22,590 nt of DNA from DRQF01 sp964559135 (GCA_964559135.1 CAZLGG010000065.1:1-22590), one strand, 5' to 3'. Shown: positions 12,600 to 21,635, counted from the stretch's first letter. The notes: generated from the letters alone by a model not told the origin. Numbers and translations are program-made.

Positions 12600-14294
12600 A
12601 TGCCTACATTCGACTCCATCTCCCTAGGTCGACCGACGCTCATATTCCGCGGAGCGGCCCTCGCTCTGTGCATCGTACTGGGCGCGACATCCTCCCGTGC
12701 CAACTCCATTCTCCAAGACCAGTCGCTCAAGTCCGCCGACTCTCTCGTCAAGCAGGCCGTTGGCGACATCAATGCCGCCCGTGGGTCTGCTGGCACGCCG
12801 GGGCGACCGGCCAAGGGGAGTCGTTTGAGACTGACGAAAATCCGATTGAGTTCGGCGGAGCAACGCTTGGCGGCCGCGGGAAAGCTCCTGGCGTCGATCT
12901 CGACCAGCGTCGACGGCTACGCCGCGACCAAGAAGCGATATGACGACGCGATGGCGGCCGTCGCGGAAATCAAGTCCATCATCGCTCCCGGGAAACCGCC
13001 CGCACCGGTCAAGCCCAAGACCGGCGGATCCCGCCCCCCCGAAAAGAAGCCCGCCACGAAGTCCGCTCCGACCAAACGCCTCGACTATCGCCAGAAGGAC
13101 CAGCTCAAGAACGCTCGCTTCAACCTGCGGCAAGCGGACGGATTCGCCCGGGCCGCGGCGGCAGTTCTCGCCCGGATCGACGGTGAGGGCCACAAGCCGC
13201 TCCACAAGGAGGTCCGATCGGCGCTGGATTCCCTGAGGCGCAGCATCGAGAAGTTCAACGACGCCGCCGAGACGATGCGGGGGCTCCCTGTGGATCACCC
13301 GGAAGTGGCGGCCTTCGCTGCGGAGATCCGAAGCAAGGGGAACGAGATCCAGGCCTTGAAGAGCCGACTGCAGGCGGAGGACGCCAAGCTCCAGAAGATC
13401 ACGGGCATGGAGAATTATCCCGATTACAAGAAGGACTTCGAACTCGTCGGGGACTTCTCGCGGCGGTACGGCAACTTCGAGCTTGCGGTTCAACAACCGA
13501 AAACCCTGGCCGCCGTCATCGCTGAAGACGCCCAATGCGTGAAGGAAATCCGGCGTATCGCGGACGCGTACGCGCCCCTCGTCGCGCAGAAGACCTCCAA
13601 GGGCAAGGCCATGGAAAAGCGCATTCTCTACGCCCTCGCCCGCAGAAAGGGCTTCGTCGAGAAACTCCGGGCGTACAAGGCGACGCTTCCCACGGCCATC
13701 GAGAAGGATATCGCCGAAGCGGCGAGCCTTGCCCAAGAGGGCGTGCAAAACAAAAAGCCCCTGTATTTCAGGAGGAACGCCGGCATCGATCAGGTCCTCG
13801 GTTTCGCGGAGACAAAGATCCTCGTTCTGAAGGCGTTCGGAGACGGAACCGCCGCGCCCTTCGAGAAGCGCCTGACCGAGCTGCGGAAGCTCATCGCCGA
13901 GCAGGCCAAGAACCTCGAGGCGGAGATCATCGCCAACAACCCCCTGCCCCGTGATGCATACAAGGGAGCGGATCGGGAACTTCTCGTGAAAAAAGCCATC
14001 GATGCCTGGAAAAAATCTCAACCCGACGCGGAAGTCCTCGCGGCCAAGATCCCGTCCGAGGCGTGGGAGCGTGAAATCCGATGGAGGTGGTGGCGCGATG
14101 CCTTCCGTAAAGTCGACAGGTCACATCTCCAGATCCAGTTGCTCGTCCGGCACGACGACAAGTTGGCGGTGATCCGCCCGATCAATATCTACAAGAACCA
14201 CCTGAAGGGCGACACACTCACCGCCTTTCCTTTCAATGAGGTCGGGCAAGAACTTGGGCCCGACTTCTACCTGCCTCTCGAGAAGGTGAAGTAG
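12600..14294 (+). CDS. Secreted coiled-coil protein, function unknown
   Basis: Protein of 564 residues, not recognised. A signal peptide covers residues 1-34 (hydrophobic core LIFRGAALALCIVLGA, cleavage after SSRA). A helical segment (35-128) is followed by a proline/lysine-rich linker (129-160) and then a long, charged, mostly helical region with coiled-coil character up to about residue 470. The C-terminal 90 residues look like a compact alpha/beta unit (REIRWRWWRDAFRKVD, HLQIQLLVRHDDKLAVI). The open frame extends upstream to 12315, but ATG 12600 is chosen because AGAGGA lies 7 bases before it and it starts the signal peptide. The kinase gene follows after 54 bases, so the two may be co-transcribed; this protein could be a structural or sensed extracytoplasmic partner. 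Confidence 0.8.
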   Translation: MPTFDSISLGRPTLIFRGAALALCIVLGATSSRANSILQDQSLKSADSLVKQAVGDINAARGSAGTPGRPAKGSRLRLTKIRLSSAEQRLAAAGKLLASISTSVDGYAATKKRYDDAMAAVAEIKSIIAPGKPPAPVKPKTGGSRPPEKKPATKSAPTKRLDYRQKDQLKNARFNLRQADGFARAAAAVLARIDGEGHKPLHKEVRSALDSLRRSIEKFNDAAETMRGLPVDHPEVAAFAAEIRSKGNEIQALKSRLQAEDAKLQKITGMENYPDYKKDFELVGDFSRRYGNFELAVQQPKTLAAVIAEDAQCVKEIRRIADAYAPLVAQKTSKGKAMEKRILYALARRKGFVEKLRAYKATLPTAIEKDIAEAASLAQEGVQNKKPLYFRRNAGIDQVLGFAETKILVLKAFGDGTAAPFEKRLTELRKLIAEQAKNLEAEIIANNPLPRDAYKGADRELLVKKAIDAWKKSQPDAEVLAAKIPSEAWEREIRWRWWRDAFRKVDRSHLQIQLLVRHDDKLAVIRPINIYKNHLKGDTLTAFPFNEVGQELGPDFYLPLEKVK

Positions 14295-14301
14295 AAAGGG
14301 A

Positions 14302-14319
14302 GGCGTCAGACTTGACGCC
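14302..14319 (+). terminator. Short stem-loop between the coiled-coil and kinase genes
   Basis: GGCGTCA and TGACGCC form a perfect 7-bp stem with loop GACT, starting 8 bases after the stop. A further GC-rich dyad (GGGC...GCCC) follows at 14320-14335. No T run follows, so it may attenuate read-through or protect the upstream message rather than fully terminate. Confidence 0.4.
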
Positions 14320-14348
14320 GGGCCCGCGGGAGCCCAGGTTGGACTCCC

Positions 14349-16964
14349 ATGACCTTCTCTCCCCACCAACCGGAGTCCCCAGAATCCGGGACGCCACATC
14401 CTTCGGACGGCCCGAGAACGATTGCGGGCCGCTTCCGTCTTCTGCGACTCATCGGGAGCGGCGGCCAGGGCGAGGTCTGGGAGGCCAGGGATCTCACTCT
14501 GCTGAGGCGGGTCGCTCTGAAACTCCTGAGTCGTCGGGTCCTCGCCCTGTCTCCCGAAGCTCTCTCCCACTACATCGCACGATTCCGGCGCGAGGCGGAA
14601 TTGGCGAGTCGACTCGACAACCCTCACGTTTGCCGGATTCTCGACTTCGGCGAAGAAGACGGACTCCCGTGGATGGCGATGCCTCTCGTGCGGGGAAGCT
14701 CTTTGAAGGACTGGATCGTCACGGCCGCCGCCGACTCCCATCCCTCGGATGGGGCGCGAACCGGAACGGTCGATCCGACCGCCGAAGACTTGGTGGAAAC
14801 CGTTCCTGTCTCCGACGGTGCGAAGCGCTCCCAGGATGACGGCGTTCCATCGGATGAGCGCGCGGGCGGTTTCCCGTTTCACCACCGCGAATTTCGCGCA
14901 ATCGCTCTGTATTTCGAGAAGGCCGCAAGGGCACTCCACGAGGCCCATGAAGCCGGATTGATCCACCGAGACATCAAACCCGGCAACATGATGGTCACGC
15001 CGACCGGGGACCCCATGCTCCTGGACTTCGGTCTGGCCGTCGACACAGCGGCCACGGATTCGGGGCCGACGCTGACGGCCACGGGTGACATCATCGGAAC
15101 ACCGGCCTACCTTTCGCCCGAGCAGATCAGCGAAGGACGCATTCCCGTCGATGCCCGCAGCGACATCCACTCCGTCGGCGTCACCCTCTTCGAGTGCCTT
15201 ACACTCGAGCGACCGTATCAGGGAATCACACGTGAGGAACTCTTTCGCAGAATTGCACTCGTTCCGGCACCGTCCGTCCGAACGCTGAATCCCAAGATCC
15301 CGAAGGATTTGGCTTTGATCGTGGGACGCTGCCTCGCCAAGAATCCGAATCGGCGGTACGCGACGGCGCTGGACCTCGCCAACGACCTGGGAAGGTTTCG
15401 CGAAAACCGCCCCATCCTGGCCCGCTCCGCACCGGGGCACGTTCGGTTGTACCTGTGGTGCCGTCGCCACCCGGCGATCGCCACCGCCCTGACCGGACTG
15501 TTCCTCATGTTGGCCGCAACCTCCGAGGTGTTCTTCCTGAAGAATCGTGAGGCGCAAAAGGAGCGACGGCGTGCGGAAACCGAACGTGCGAATGTTCTCA
15601 GGCTCTCGGCTTTCCAGACGCTGAGGGAGCTGCGACGAGAAGCCGATGCGGCACTCATCCCCTACTTCCCGGAGAACGTCGACGCGATGGTCGCGTGGCT
15701 CCGCAGGGCCTCGGCGCTCGTCGATGAGCTGCCCGCCCACCGACGACAGCTTGCGAGAATCAGACAGCGCGCGGATCACGTCCCGGGACTCGAGGACGAC
15801 GAAAAAACCCTGCACTTCGCATCCGACGAAGATCGGTGGTGGCATGATCGATTGAAGGAATTGATTGAATCCTTGGAGGCATTTGAGGACCCGAAGATGG
15901 GCCTGATGGGAGACGGCATCACGCCCGACGGTGTTTGGGGCGTGCGTCGCAGACTCGCGTTGGCACGCCGCGTCGAGGAGGAATCCCTCGTCCGTCATGC
16001 CGGAGCCGGGCGAGACGCGCTGGCCCGCATCGCGAACAATCCAAGGTACGGGGGTTCCCCGATCATCCCGCAGACGGGACTCGTCCCTCTGGGCCCCGAT
16101 TCGGAGTCGGGTTTGGAGGAGTTTGCCGATATCGCCACCGGTGAGATTCCCGTCCGCGACCCGAATACCGGGCGGATCGTCGTCACCGACAACACGAGCG
16201 TCGTCTTCGTCCTCGTCCCCGCGGGAGGCTTCATCATGGGGGCTCAGAGCCTGGTCCCGGAAGAAGCCAACTACGACCCGGCGGCGCAAGACGACGAGCG
16301 TCCGCTCATGCGAGTCAAGCTCGCACCCTTTTTCATGTCGAAGTTCGAACTCACGCAGGGGCAGTGGCTGCGTCTCACCGGGGTGAATCCAAGTTCGTAT
16401 CCCCCCGGATCGACCTACGGACGGAAGACGATCACACTCGCGAATCCGGTGACCGACGTCTCGTGGAACGACGGCGTGCGGGTCTTGGCCGGGCTGGGTT
16501 GGGAGCTTCCCACCGAGCCCCAGTGGGAATATGCATGTCGCGCCGGCACCTCGACCGTCTGGTGGCCCGGCAATGACGTTGTGGACCTCGTCGGCATGAC
16601 GAATCTCGCCGGCCGGACGGCCAAGGTCTTCGCGCCCGGATGGGTCAGCTTTGAAGAGGAGCTCGACGATGGCCACGTCGTCCACGCTCCGGTGGGCAGC
16701 TTCAAGGCGAATCCGTTTGGACTCCACGACATGCTGGGAAACGTCCGAGAGTGGTGTCGGAGCGCGTACGGGGCTTACGAGCCCGGAGCCACGACCGGAC
16801 GCGACTCACCTCGAACGGGTGACGTCGAAAGGCGAGTGGTTCGCGGCGGCTCCTTCAGCGACATGTCCGTCCATGCCCGCTGCGCCTACCGGGATGTGGA
16901 GACACCCTCGACCACCCACTACAGCCTTGGGATTCGCCCGGTGCGCCCCGTCATGCCGCGTTGA
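14349..16964 (+). CDS. Transmembrane Ser/Thr kinase fused to an FGE/sulfatase-modifying-factor-fold domain
   Basis: Protein of 871 residues. Residues 28-350 are a Hanks-type kinase with every key element: glycine loop IGSGGQGEVWEA (35-46), VALK with Lys58, HRDIKPGN (206-213), DFG (226-228), and GTPAYLSPEQ. A hydrophilic insert of about 50 residues (128-178) interrupts it before helix E. One membrane helix (376-397) places the rest outside. A helical linker (400-560) leads to an FGE-fold domain (615-871) with WELPTEPQWEYACRAGT, DMLGNVREWC and RRVVRGGSFSD. The two active-site cysteines of true FGE, expected after GGS, are Asp838 and His842 here, so it cannot oxidise a sulfatase Cys; it probably acts as a sensing or binding domain. 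Likely a receptor kinase acting on unknown cytoplasmic targets. Confidence 0.93.
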   Translation: MTFSPHQPESPESGTPHPSDGPRTIAGRFRLLRLIGSGGQGEVWEARDLTLLRRVALKLLSRRVLALSPEALSHYIARFRREAELASRLDNPHVCRILDFGEEDGLPWMAMPLVRGSSLKDWIVTAAADSHPSDGARTGTVDPTAEDLVETVPVSDGAKRSQDDGVPSDERAGGFPFHHREFRAIALYFEKAARALHEAHEAGLIHRDIKPGNMMVTPTGDPMLLDFGLAVDTAATDSGPTLTATGDIIGTPAYLSPEQISEGRIPVDARSDIHSVGVTLFECLTLERPYQGITREELFRRIALVPAPSVRTLNPKIPKDLALIVGRCLAKNPNRRYATALDLANDLGRFRENRPILARSAPGHVRLYLWCRRHPAIATALTGLFLMLAATSEVFFLKNREAQKERRRAETERANVLRLSAFQTLRELRREADAALIPYFPENVDAMVAWLRRASALVDELPAHRRQLARIRQRADHVPGLEDDEKTLHFASDEDRWWHDRLKELIESLEAFEDPKMGLMGDGITPDGVWGVRRRLALARRVEEESLVRHAGAGRDALARIANNPRYGGSPIIPQTGLVPLGPDSESGLEEFADIATGEIPVRDPNTGRIVVTDNTSVVFVLVPAGGFIMGAQSLVPEEANYDPAAQDDERPLMRVKLAPFFMSKFELTQGQWLRLTGVNPSSYPPGSTYGRKTITLANPVTDVSWNDGVRVLAGLGWELPTEPQWEYACRAGTSTVWWPGNDVVDLVGMTNLAGRTAKVFAPGWVSFEEELDDGHVVHAPVGSFKANPFGLHDMLGNVREWCRSAYGAYEPGATTGRDSPRTGDVERRVVRGGSFSDMSVHARCAYRDVETPSTTHYSLGIRPVRPVMPR

Positions 16965-17471
16965 CGGGAAAGTGGCTGAAGAGTGTCATCCCGCCCGCGA
17001 CTGAGGGCAGCAAGAAGAGACGAGCCCCGGGAGGACCTATTCTTCGGGATTCAGGGAATCGATCGGGAGATGGGGAACGCCGTCCTCAAGGTGAGGTACC
17101 CGTCCTTCGGCCAACGCGGCACGGCGTCCAGATGGGCTTCGATGTCCTTTTCCGCCAACGCGCACATCCCCCAGGGATTCAGGTGATCGAGAGCCTCGAG
17201 GACGCGAAAGATCCCGGCGAACGCGTCGGAAAGAGCCCCCCGGCATGGTCGACCGTACCTCCATCATCCACGAATCCCTCCTGCAAAACACCGCTTCGAC
17301 ACCCTGATTCGAACATGACCTTGACAAGAAACCAACCATCGACGACGTTGCGCCTGAGCGACTTCCAGCGTCCATGGATGGCAAGGGCGTCGCATTCGTG
17401 CCTGTCGGAGTCTGCCCCGCCCTTCCTTCTCAACCTGGAATCCGAAAGGCGCCGAAAAAGGAGTCCGAGGA
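16965..17471. other. 507-base gap without a confident gene
   Basis: No plus-strand gene fits between the kinase stop and the sulfatase-fold start. A TTGACA at 17321-17326 has no acceptable -10 partner, so the sulfatase-fold gene's promoter remains unplaced. No T-tailed hairpin is visible after the kinase gene. The minus strand holds a possible frameshifted coding relic, listed separately. Confidence 0.6.
17051..17420 (-). pseudogene. Possible frameshifted gene relic
   Basis: Two minus-strand frames show protein-like composition. One, read from about 17420, includes AIHGRWKSLRRNVVDGWFLV and VDDGGTVDHAGG. The other ends at the TGA at 17051 and includes DAFAGIFRVLEALDHL, NPWGMCALAEKDIEAHLD and RWPKDGYLTLRTAFP, with high GC at third codon positions. 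They join in one frame if one G is added to the run of six G (plus-strand C at 17236-17241). No family is recognised and no convincing start is visible. Alternatives are a sequencing error in an intact small gene, or chance. Confidence 0.3.
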
Positions 17472-20400
17472 ATGGGCCCCATGCCGCAACACACTCACGA
17501 ATCTCGCGGGAGCGGGAGCCGACCACCGACTTCGGTTTCGGCCTGGGGCGCTCGAGGTGCGTGGGTGGGGTGCGTCACCGGAGTTCTGGTCGCACTCCTG
17601 GACGGCCTGATCATCGAGATTTGGGACATGAGCAGCGCGTTTCGGGTGCTGTCCTACGCCATGGCCACGGACGTCTTGTGCGCTGGCGTACTCGGCGCTC
17701 TTGTCGGCATCGTGCTGGCGCTTCCGCGCAAGCTCGTTCGCCGCCCCGTCCTCGCCGATCTGCCCCTCGCGATCGCAGTCGCCACGGGCCTGACGGCCCT
17801 CACCGGAGACATCTTCGAAGGGGACTGGGTGCGGACGCAGAGTTGGGCCGCTTCTGCGACGTGGCTCCTGCCCATCCTCCAGTTTGCGGCCCTTCTCCTC
17901 CTGATGGCTGCCACGCGAAGAATCCTGGCCGCCCGAGCCCCCCTTCGTCGGGTCTTTGCCCTCACCTGCCTCGGCGTGGCCGCACTCATTCCCCTGTTCG
18001 CCCTGCGGTCGCTGGGTGCCTACCCGGGGCTTCAAACCGAAGGGGCGATCGTCTCGATGGGGATCGTCGCCGTCGGACTTCTTCTCGTCCTTCCGCGGGA
18101 CACGGGGGCCTGGAGGCCGGCCCTATGGGCCGTGGCCGCCGTCGCCGCGTCCATCTCTTTCCTCGTGCACGCACGCGCCGATCGGTCGGTCCATGTCGTC
18201 CGGAGCGAGATCGTCTCGCGGCCCCTGTTCATCTCACGGGCGGCGATGACCGCCACCGAACAGTGGCTTCTCGACAAGGTGCGGCCCATCGAACGTGGAC
18301 TCGAAGGGACGCTCACCGCCAAGGAGCGCGCGGCTCTGTTGAACGCCAGCCCATCGCCGAGGAGGACCACGACTCGCGAGCGAGCGACCGCGAAGAACGT
18401 CATCTGGATCGCCCTCGACACCCTTCGTGCCGACCACGTCTCATGTCTGGGCTACTCCCGCCCGACGACGCCAAACATTGACCGCTTCGCAAAGAGTTCC
18501 TGGGTCTATCAGCGCGCGACAACCCCCTGCCCAATGAGCCTCTATGCGTATTCGTCCACCCTCAACGGCGTCGCTCCCAGGAACTCGCCCGCCTACCAGG
18601 CCTCTCTCACAGACGGCGCGGACATCCCGGAGGGGTTTTCCATGCCGGAGGTCCTCCGAAACAGCGGGTTCGCCACGATGGCGGTCACGGCCTTCTCCAA
18701 GGGCTTTCAATCGTCCGGGGGATTCAAGACGTTTCGACGGGGATTCGAACGTTTTGTCGCGACGACTGACCGGGGTTTTCGCGCGGACCAAGTCGTGGAT
18801 CGCGGACTGGAGATCCTGGAAGCCCTTGCCGAACGCGAGGCGCCGTTCTTCGTCTGGCTCCACTTCATGGACATTCACGCTCCCTACGAATTCCATCCTG
18901 AATTCCCCTTCGGCGATCTTCCCATGGATGCCTACGACAGCGAGATTGCCTTCGACGACGCCCAGGTCGGCCGTCTCTTGAAGGGGCTGGACGACCTCGG
19001 CCTTTCCAAGGACACGGTGGTCATCCTGTTCGCCGACCATGGCGAGGCGTTTGGCGAACACAACCTTCGCCATCACGGAGCGAGCCTCCACCAGCACCAG
19101 ATCCACGTCCCGCTCATGATTCGAGAACCTCGCGGCACCCACGGAAGGATCGGCGAGTGGGTCAGCCTCTCCGATCTTGCCCCGACGACCCTCTCCTACC
19201 TCGGCATCCCCGACGCTTTTCAAAGATTCGGGCGCGACATTCGTCCTTCCGCTCTCGATCGCTCTCCAGGGATCGATGCTCGGTATTCAGAAATCCCCGT
19301 CAAGGGCAAGAACACGTCTCGCGAGAGATGCGTCGTCTCCGGGAACCTGAAATTGATTTGGAAGCCCCTTGCCGGGACGTTCCAGGTCTTCGATCTCGTG
19401 GAGGACCCCGCCGAATCCCGCAACATCCTCGACTTCGATGCCGAACCCCAAAAACGTCTCATGGCACTTCTCCGAGCCTATGACGAAAGCATCGAGTCCT
19501 TTTGGAAGCAGCCCGGCGACGCCGCTCCATCGCCGCGCGCCTCGTCAGGGCCGTCGCGCATCACGGGGCTCGTTTCGAGATTGGAAACGTCGGGGGCGGA
19601 CGATGAACGCTTGCGGACCCTCGCCGACCTCGGTCAGCTCTTGTCGTCTTCCGCATCCAAGTGGTGGGACTATGGGAGCCGGGCGCTTCTTGGAGCCTCA
19701 TCGATCGACCGCCTTCGCGTCGTGCTGCAAAGAATCGTCGCCGATGCGCAGTCATCTCCACAAGTCCTCGACCGCGCCTGCTGGCTGTTGACTTATTTCG
19801 ACACTCCGGAAACCGCTCGTTTTCTCGCCCAACACGCGCATCGAATCCGCTCGGGCGGCGTCGCTTTGGACGTGGCGAATCTCCGTGCCCGCCATGGCGA
19901 CGCCCGTGTCAAGACGTTTCTATCGGAGAAGTTCGAAAAGGTCCACGCGGCAGCCCGACTGCGCATCGCGGCCGCACTCGCCCATCTCGGGGACGATCGC
20001 GGCCGCGATCTCCTCCGCATGGCGCTCTATGCGCCCTCCCTTCGCACGGTCCGCGAAGCCGTCTCCGCTTTGGGCGCCCTGGGGGACCATTCGTGTCTCG
20101 ACGTCGCGCTGTTTTCGCACGGAAAACTGTGGCGCGACGCGACCCTCCTGAGAGCCCTGCTTCCCAGCGCCTTGGCCGACACCACGAGCCGCGGGCATGC
20201 CGCTCTTCTCATGCTCGCGAATGCCGCGAGACAAGAGACCGCCACGGCCGCGAAGCGTGAGTTGGGGCGACGTTTCGACGGTCGGTTCGACGACACGTTG
20301 AAGCGGGTTTGGGAGTCGATCTACGGCGCCAAGGGCGCCGTCCAGTATGGCCAGGATCATCTGGCCATCCGCTACTTCCGCGGGGCAGGGCCGTCCCACG

Positions 20401-20951
20401 ACGACCTCATGGGCCCCTTCTTGTGGCTCTTGCTCCGCGCCCACTGGGCGGTGAACGACGAGCAGGGCGCCGCGGGGGCCCTCGATCGCCTCCGTCGCGT
20501 CGCCCCGGAAGGCACTTCCTGGTCCCGACTCGCCGATCAACTCACGGATATGGACTTTGGCAACAGCGAGCCGTGTCCACGGGCCCAAGACGTTTCCTTG
20601 GAGGTCCGTGTCATCGACGAAGGGATTGGAAACAAGCCCGGCGAACTCGGTTTTTCCCTCGTCGAGGTCGTCAACACCGGCGATCGCTTCATCCCCGGAG
20701 GAGCGGGACCCCGGCTGCCCTGGTTCGAGTGGGTGCACGTCGGAGACGACGGGCGGCGCCGGCGAGGAGGCTTTGCCGTCCGCCTTTCCGCAGACGGTCT
20801 CGCGCCCGGTCGCGCCGCACGCATCCTGGTTCCGATCCGCCGCCCCAAGACCCCTGGAACGTTTCGTCCGATCCTCCTCTTCGGCACGCGGTCGAATCGG
20901 AAAGCCGCGAAAGAGATCCTGGTTCGAGACTCGATCACAGTGGCGGACTGA
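17472..20951 (+). CDS. Membrane protein with sulfatase/alkaline-phosphatase-fold domain and HEAT-like repeats
   Basis: Protein of 1159 residues. Residues 28-232 hold about six membrane helices. Residues 308-680 form a sulfatase-superfamily domain: VIWIALDTLRADHVSCLGY (Asp316), RPTTPNIDRFA, LHFMDIHAPYEF, LFADHGEAFGEH (Asp522, His523) and HQIHVPLMI. Aligned without gaps on the DTLR motif, the nucleophile position is Ser356 (TPCPMSLYAY); Cys353 is three residues too early, and the Pro and Arg of CxPxR are Tyr. FGly formation is therefore not expected, and a serine-based hydrolase or head-group transferase is more likely. Residues about 790-930 are HEAT-like helices; the end is a beta domain. GGAG lies 8 bases before ATG 17472; ATG 17481 is possible. 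Substrate unknown. Confidence 0.88.
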   Translation: MGPMPQHTHESRGSGSRPPTSVSAWGARGAWVGCVTGVLVALLDGLIIEIWDMSSAFRVLSYAMATDVLCAGVLGALVGIVLALPRKLVRRPVLADLPLAIAVATGLTALTGDIFEGDWVRTQSWAASATWLLPILQFAALLLLMAATRRILAARAPLRRVFALTCLGVAALIPLFALRSLGAYPGLQTEGAIVSMGIVAVGLLLVLPRDTGAWRPALWAVAAVAASISFLVHARADRSVHVVRSEIVSRPLFISRAAMTATEQWLLDKVRPIERGLEGTLTAKERAALLNASPSPRRTTTRERATAKNVIWIALDTLRADHVSCLGYSRPTTPNIDRFAKSSWVYQRATTPCPMSLYAYSSTLNGVAPRNSPAYQASLTDGADIPEGFSMPEVLRNSGFATMAVTAFSKGFQSSGGFKTFRRGFERFVATTDRGFRADQVVDRGLEILEALAEREAPFFVWLHFMDIHAPYEFHPEFPFGDLPMDAYDSEIAFDDAQVGRLLKGLDDLGLSKDTVVILFADHGEAFGEHNLRHHGASLHQHQIHVPLMIREPRGTHGRIGEWVSLSDLAPTTLSYLGIPDAFQRFGRDIRPSALDRSPGIDARYSEIPVKGKNTSRERCVVSGNLKLIWKPLAGTFQVFDLVEDPAESRNILDFDAEPQKRLMALLRAYDESIESFWKQPGDAAPSPRASSGPSRITGLVSRLETSGADDERLRTLADLGQLLSSSASKWWDYGSRALLGASSIDRLRVVLQRIVADAQSSPQVLDRACWLLTYFDTPETARFLAQHAHRIRSGGVALDVANLRARHGDARVKTFLSEKFEKVHAAARLRIAAALAHLGDDRGRDLLRMALYAPSLRTVREAVSALGALGDHSCLDVALFSHGKLWRDATLLRALLPSALADTTSRGHAALLMLANAARQETATAAKRELGRRFDGRFDDTLKRVWESIYGAKGAVQYGQDHLAIRYFRGAGPSHDDLMGPFLWLLLRAHWAVNDEQGAAGALDRLRRVAPEGTSWSRLADQLTDMDFGNSEPCPRAQDVSLEVRVIDEGIGNKPGELGFSLVEVVNTGDRFIPGGAGPRLPWFEWVHVGDDGRRRRGGFAVRLSADGLAPGRAARILVPIRRPKTPGTFRPILLFGTRSNRKAAKEILVRDSITVAD

Positions 20952-21021
20952 TCGTCGCGCGGAGTCACCCAGCGCCGGGCCGAAGCCACGGTCCGTGAGA
21001 CGGATGGCAAAGGGCCAACTC

Positions 21022-21050
21022 TTGACAACTCCTCGGACTCGGAGTCTATT
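21022..21050 (+). promoter_or_regulatory. Promoter of the Asp/Asn hydroxylase gene with an internal dyad
   Basis: A perfect TTGACA (21022-21027), 17 bases, then TCTATT (21045-21050), four of six matches. Transcription would start near 21057, 57 bases before the ATG. An inverted repeat, ACTCC (21028-21032) and GGAGT (21041-21045), fills the spacer, as a repressor operator would. Confidence 0.6.
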
Positions 21051-21113
21051 CGATCCTCGGAAGGCAGGGACGTATCTCGTTGGCACGCACCCGAATCAGG
21101 GCTGGGAGAATTC

Positions 21114-21635
21114 ATGGACTTGATGCGGCACACGGAAAGGGTGGCCTCCGACCTCGCCGCGCACTGGCGGACGATCCGCGACGAGGCGGTGGGTCTGCCT
21201 CATTCGGCGTTTTTCGCCTGGTGGGCGACGCAGAACTACACGGGGAAGTGGGACATGTTCCCCCTCGTGGACAGGGGCGACGGGCCCATGCCGACCGACG
21301 AGCGGGGCCGCATCCTGGGCTTCGCGGAAAAATGCCCGTTCACGACGGACCGGCTTTTATCCATCGAAGAGGTCACCGCCGCGGCCCTTTCTCGGGTGAG
21401 CCCCGGCTCTCGGATCATTCCCCATTCCGACGTCTACGACCGGGCCATCTGCCGTATTCACCTGGGCCTCGTGGCCGGCGAGGGTTGCAACCTTTGGGTC
21501 GACGGCGTCCAGCATGCCCATCGCCCCGGTGAAACCGTCGTTTTCAACACGACCTCCCTGCATTCCGTCGAGAACACGGGCTCCGAGGACCGCATGATCC
21601 TGATCGTCGACGTCGGCGATCCCGCCGAAGCCTGA
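21114..21635 (+). CDS. Aspartyl/asparaginyl beta-hydroxylase family dioxygenase
   Basis: Fe(II)/2-oxoglutarate-dependent oxygenase related to the catalytic domain of AspH, which hydroxylates Asp or Asn side chains. It has 173 residues, so it is a stand-alone catalytic domain without signal peptide or membrane helix, presumably cytoplasmic. Catalytic residues can be aligned to AspH: His104 in IIPHSDVYDR (first iron ligand), Arg114 and His116 in RIHLGLV (2-oxoglutarate contacts), His150 in TTSLHSVEN (second iron ligand), and Arg160 in EDRMILIVDV. All are present, so activity is likely. The substrate could be a protein or a small molecule. GGGAG lies 5 bases before ATG 21114; ATG 21123 is an alternative. 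It is probably transcribed from its own promoter. Confidence 0.9.
   Translation: MDLMRHTERVASDLAAHWRTIRDEAVGLPHSAFFAWWATQNYTGKWDMFPLVDRGDGPMPTDERGRILGFAEKCPFTTDRLLSIEEVTAAALSRVSPGSRIIPHSDVYDRAICRIHLGLVAGEGCNLWVDGVQHAHRPGETVVFNTTSLHSVENTGSEDRMILIVDVGDPAEA

Noticed and set aside
14121..16727. 868-codon open frame on the minus strand
   Set aside because: It lies entirely antisense to the kinase/FGE gene, whose motifs are unambiguous. GC-rich third positions suppress stops on the opposite strand; the translation has no recognisable domain.
17321..17326. TTGACA as promoter of the sulfatase-fold gene
   Set aside because: No sequence resembling a -10 box occurs 15-19 bases downstream.
14349..20951. 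FGE-sulfatase maturation pair
   Set aside because: The FGE-fold domain lacks both catalytic cysteines, and the sulfatase-fold protein lacks the CxPxR signature, so adjacency does not imply FGly formation.
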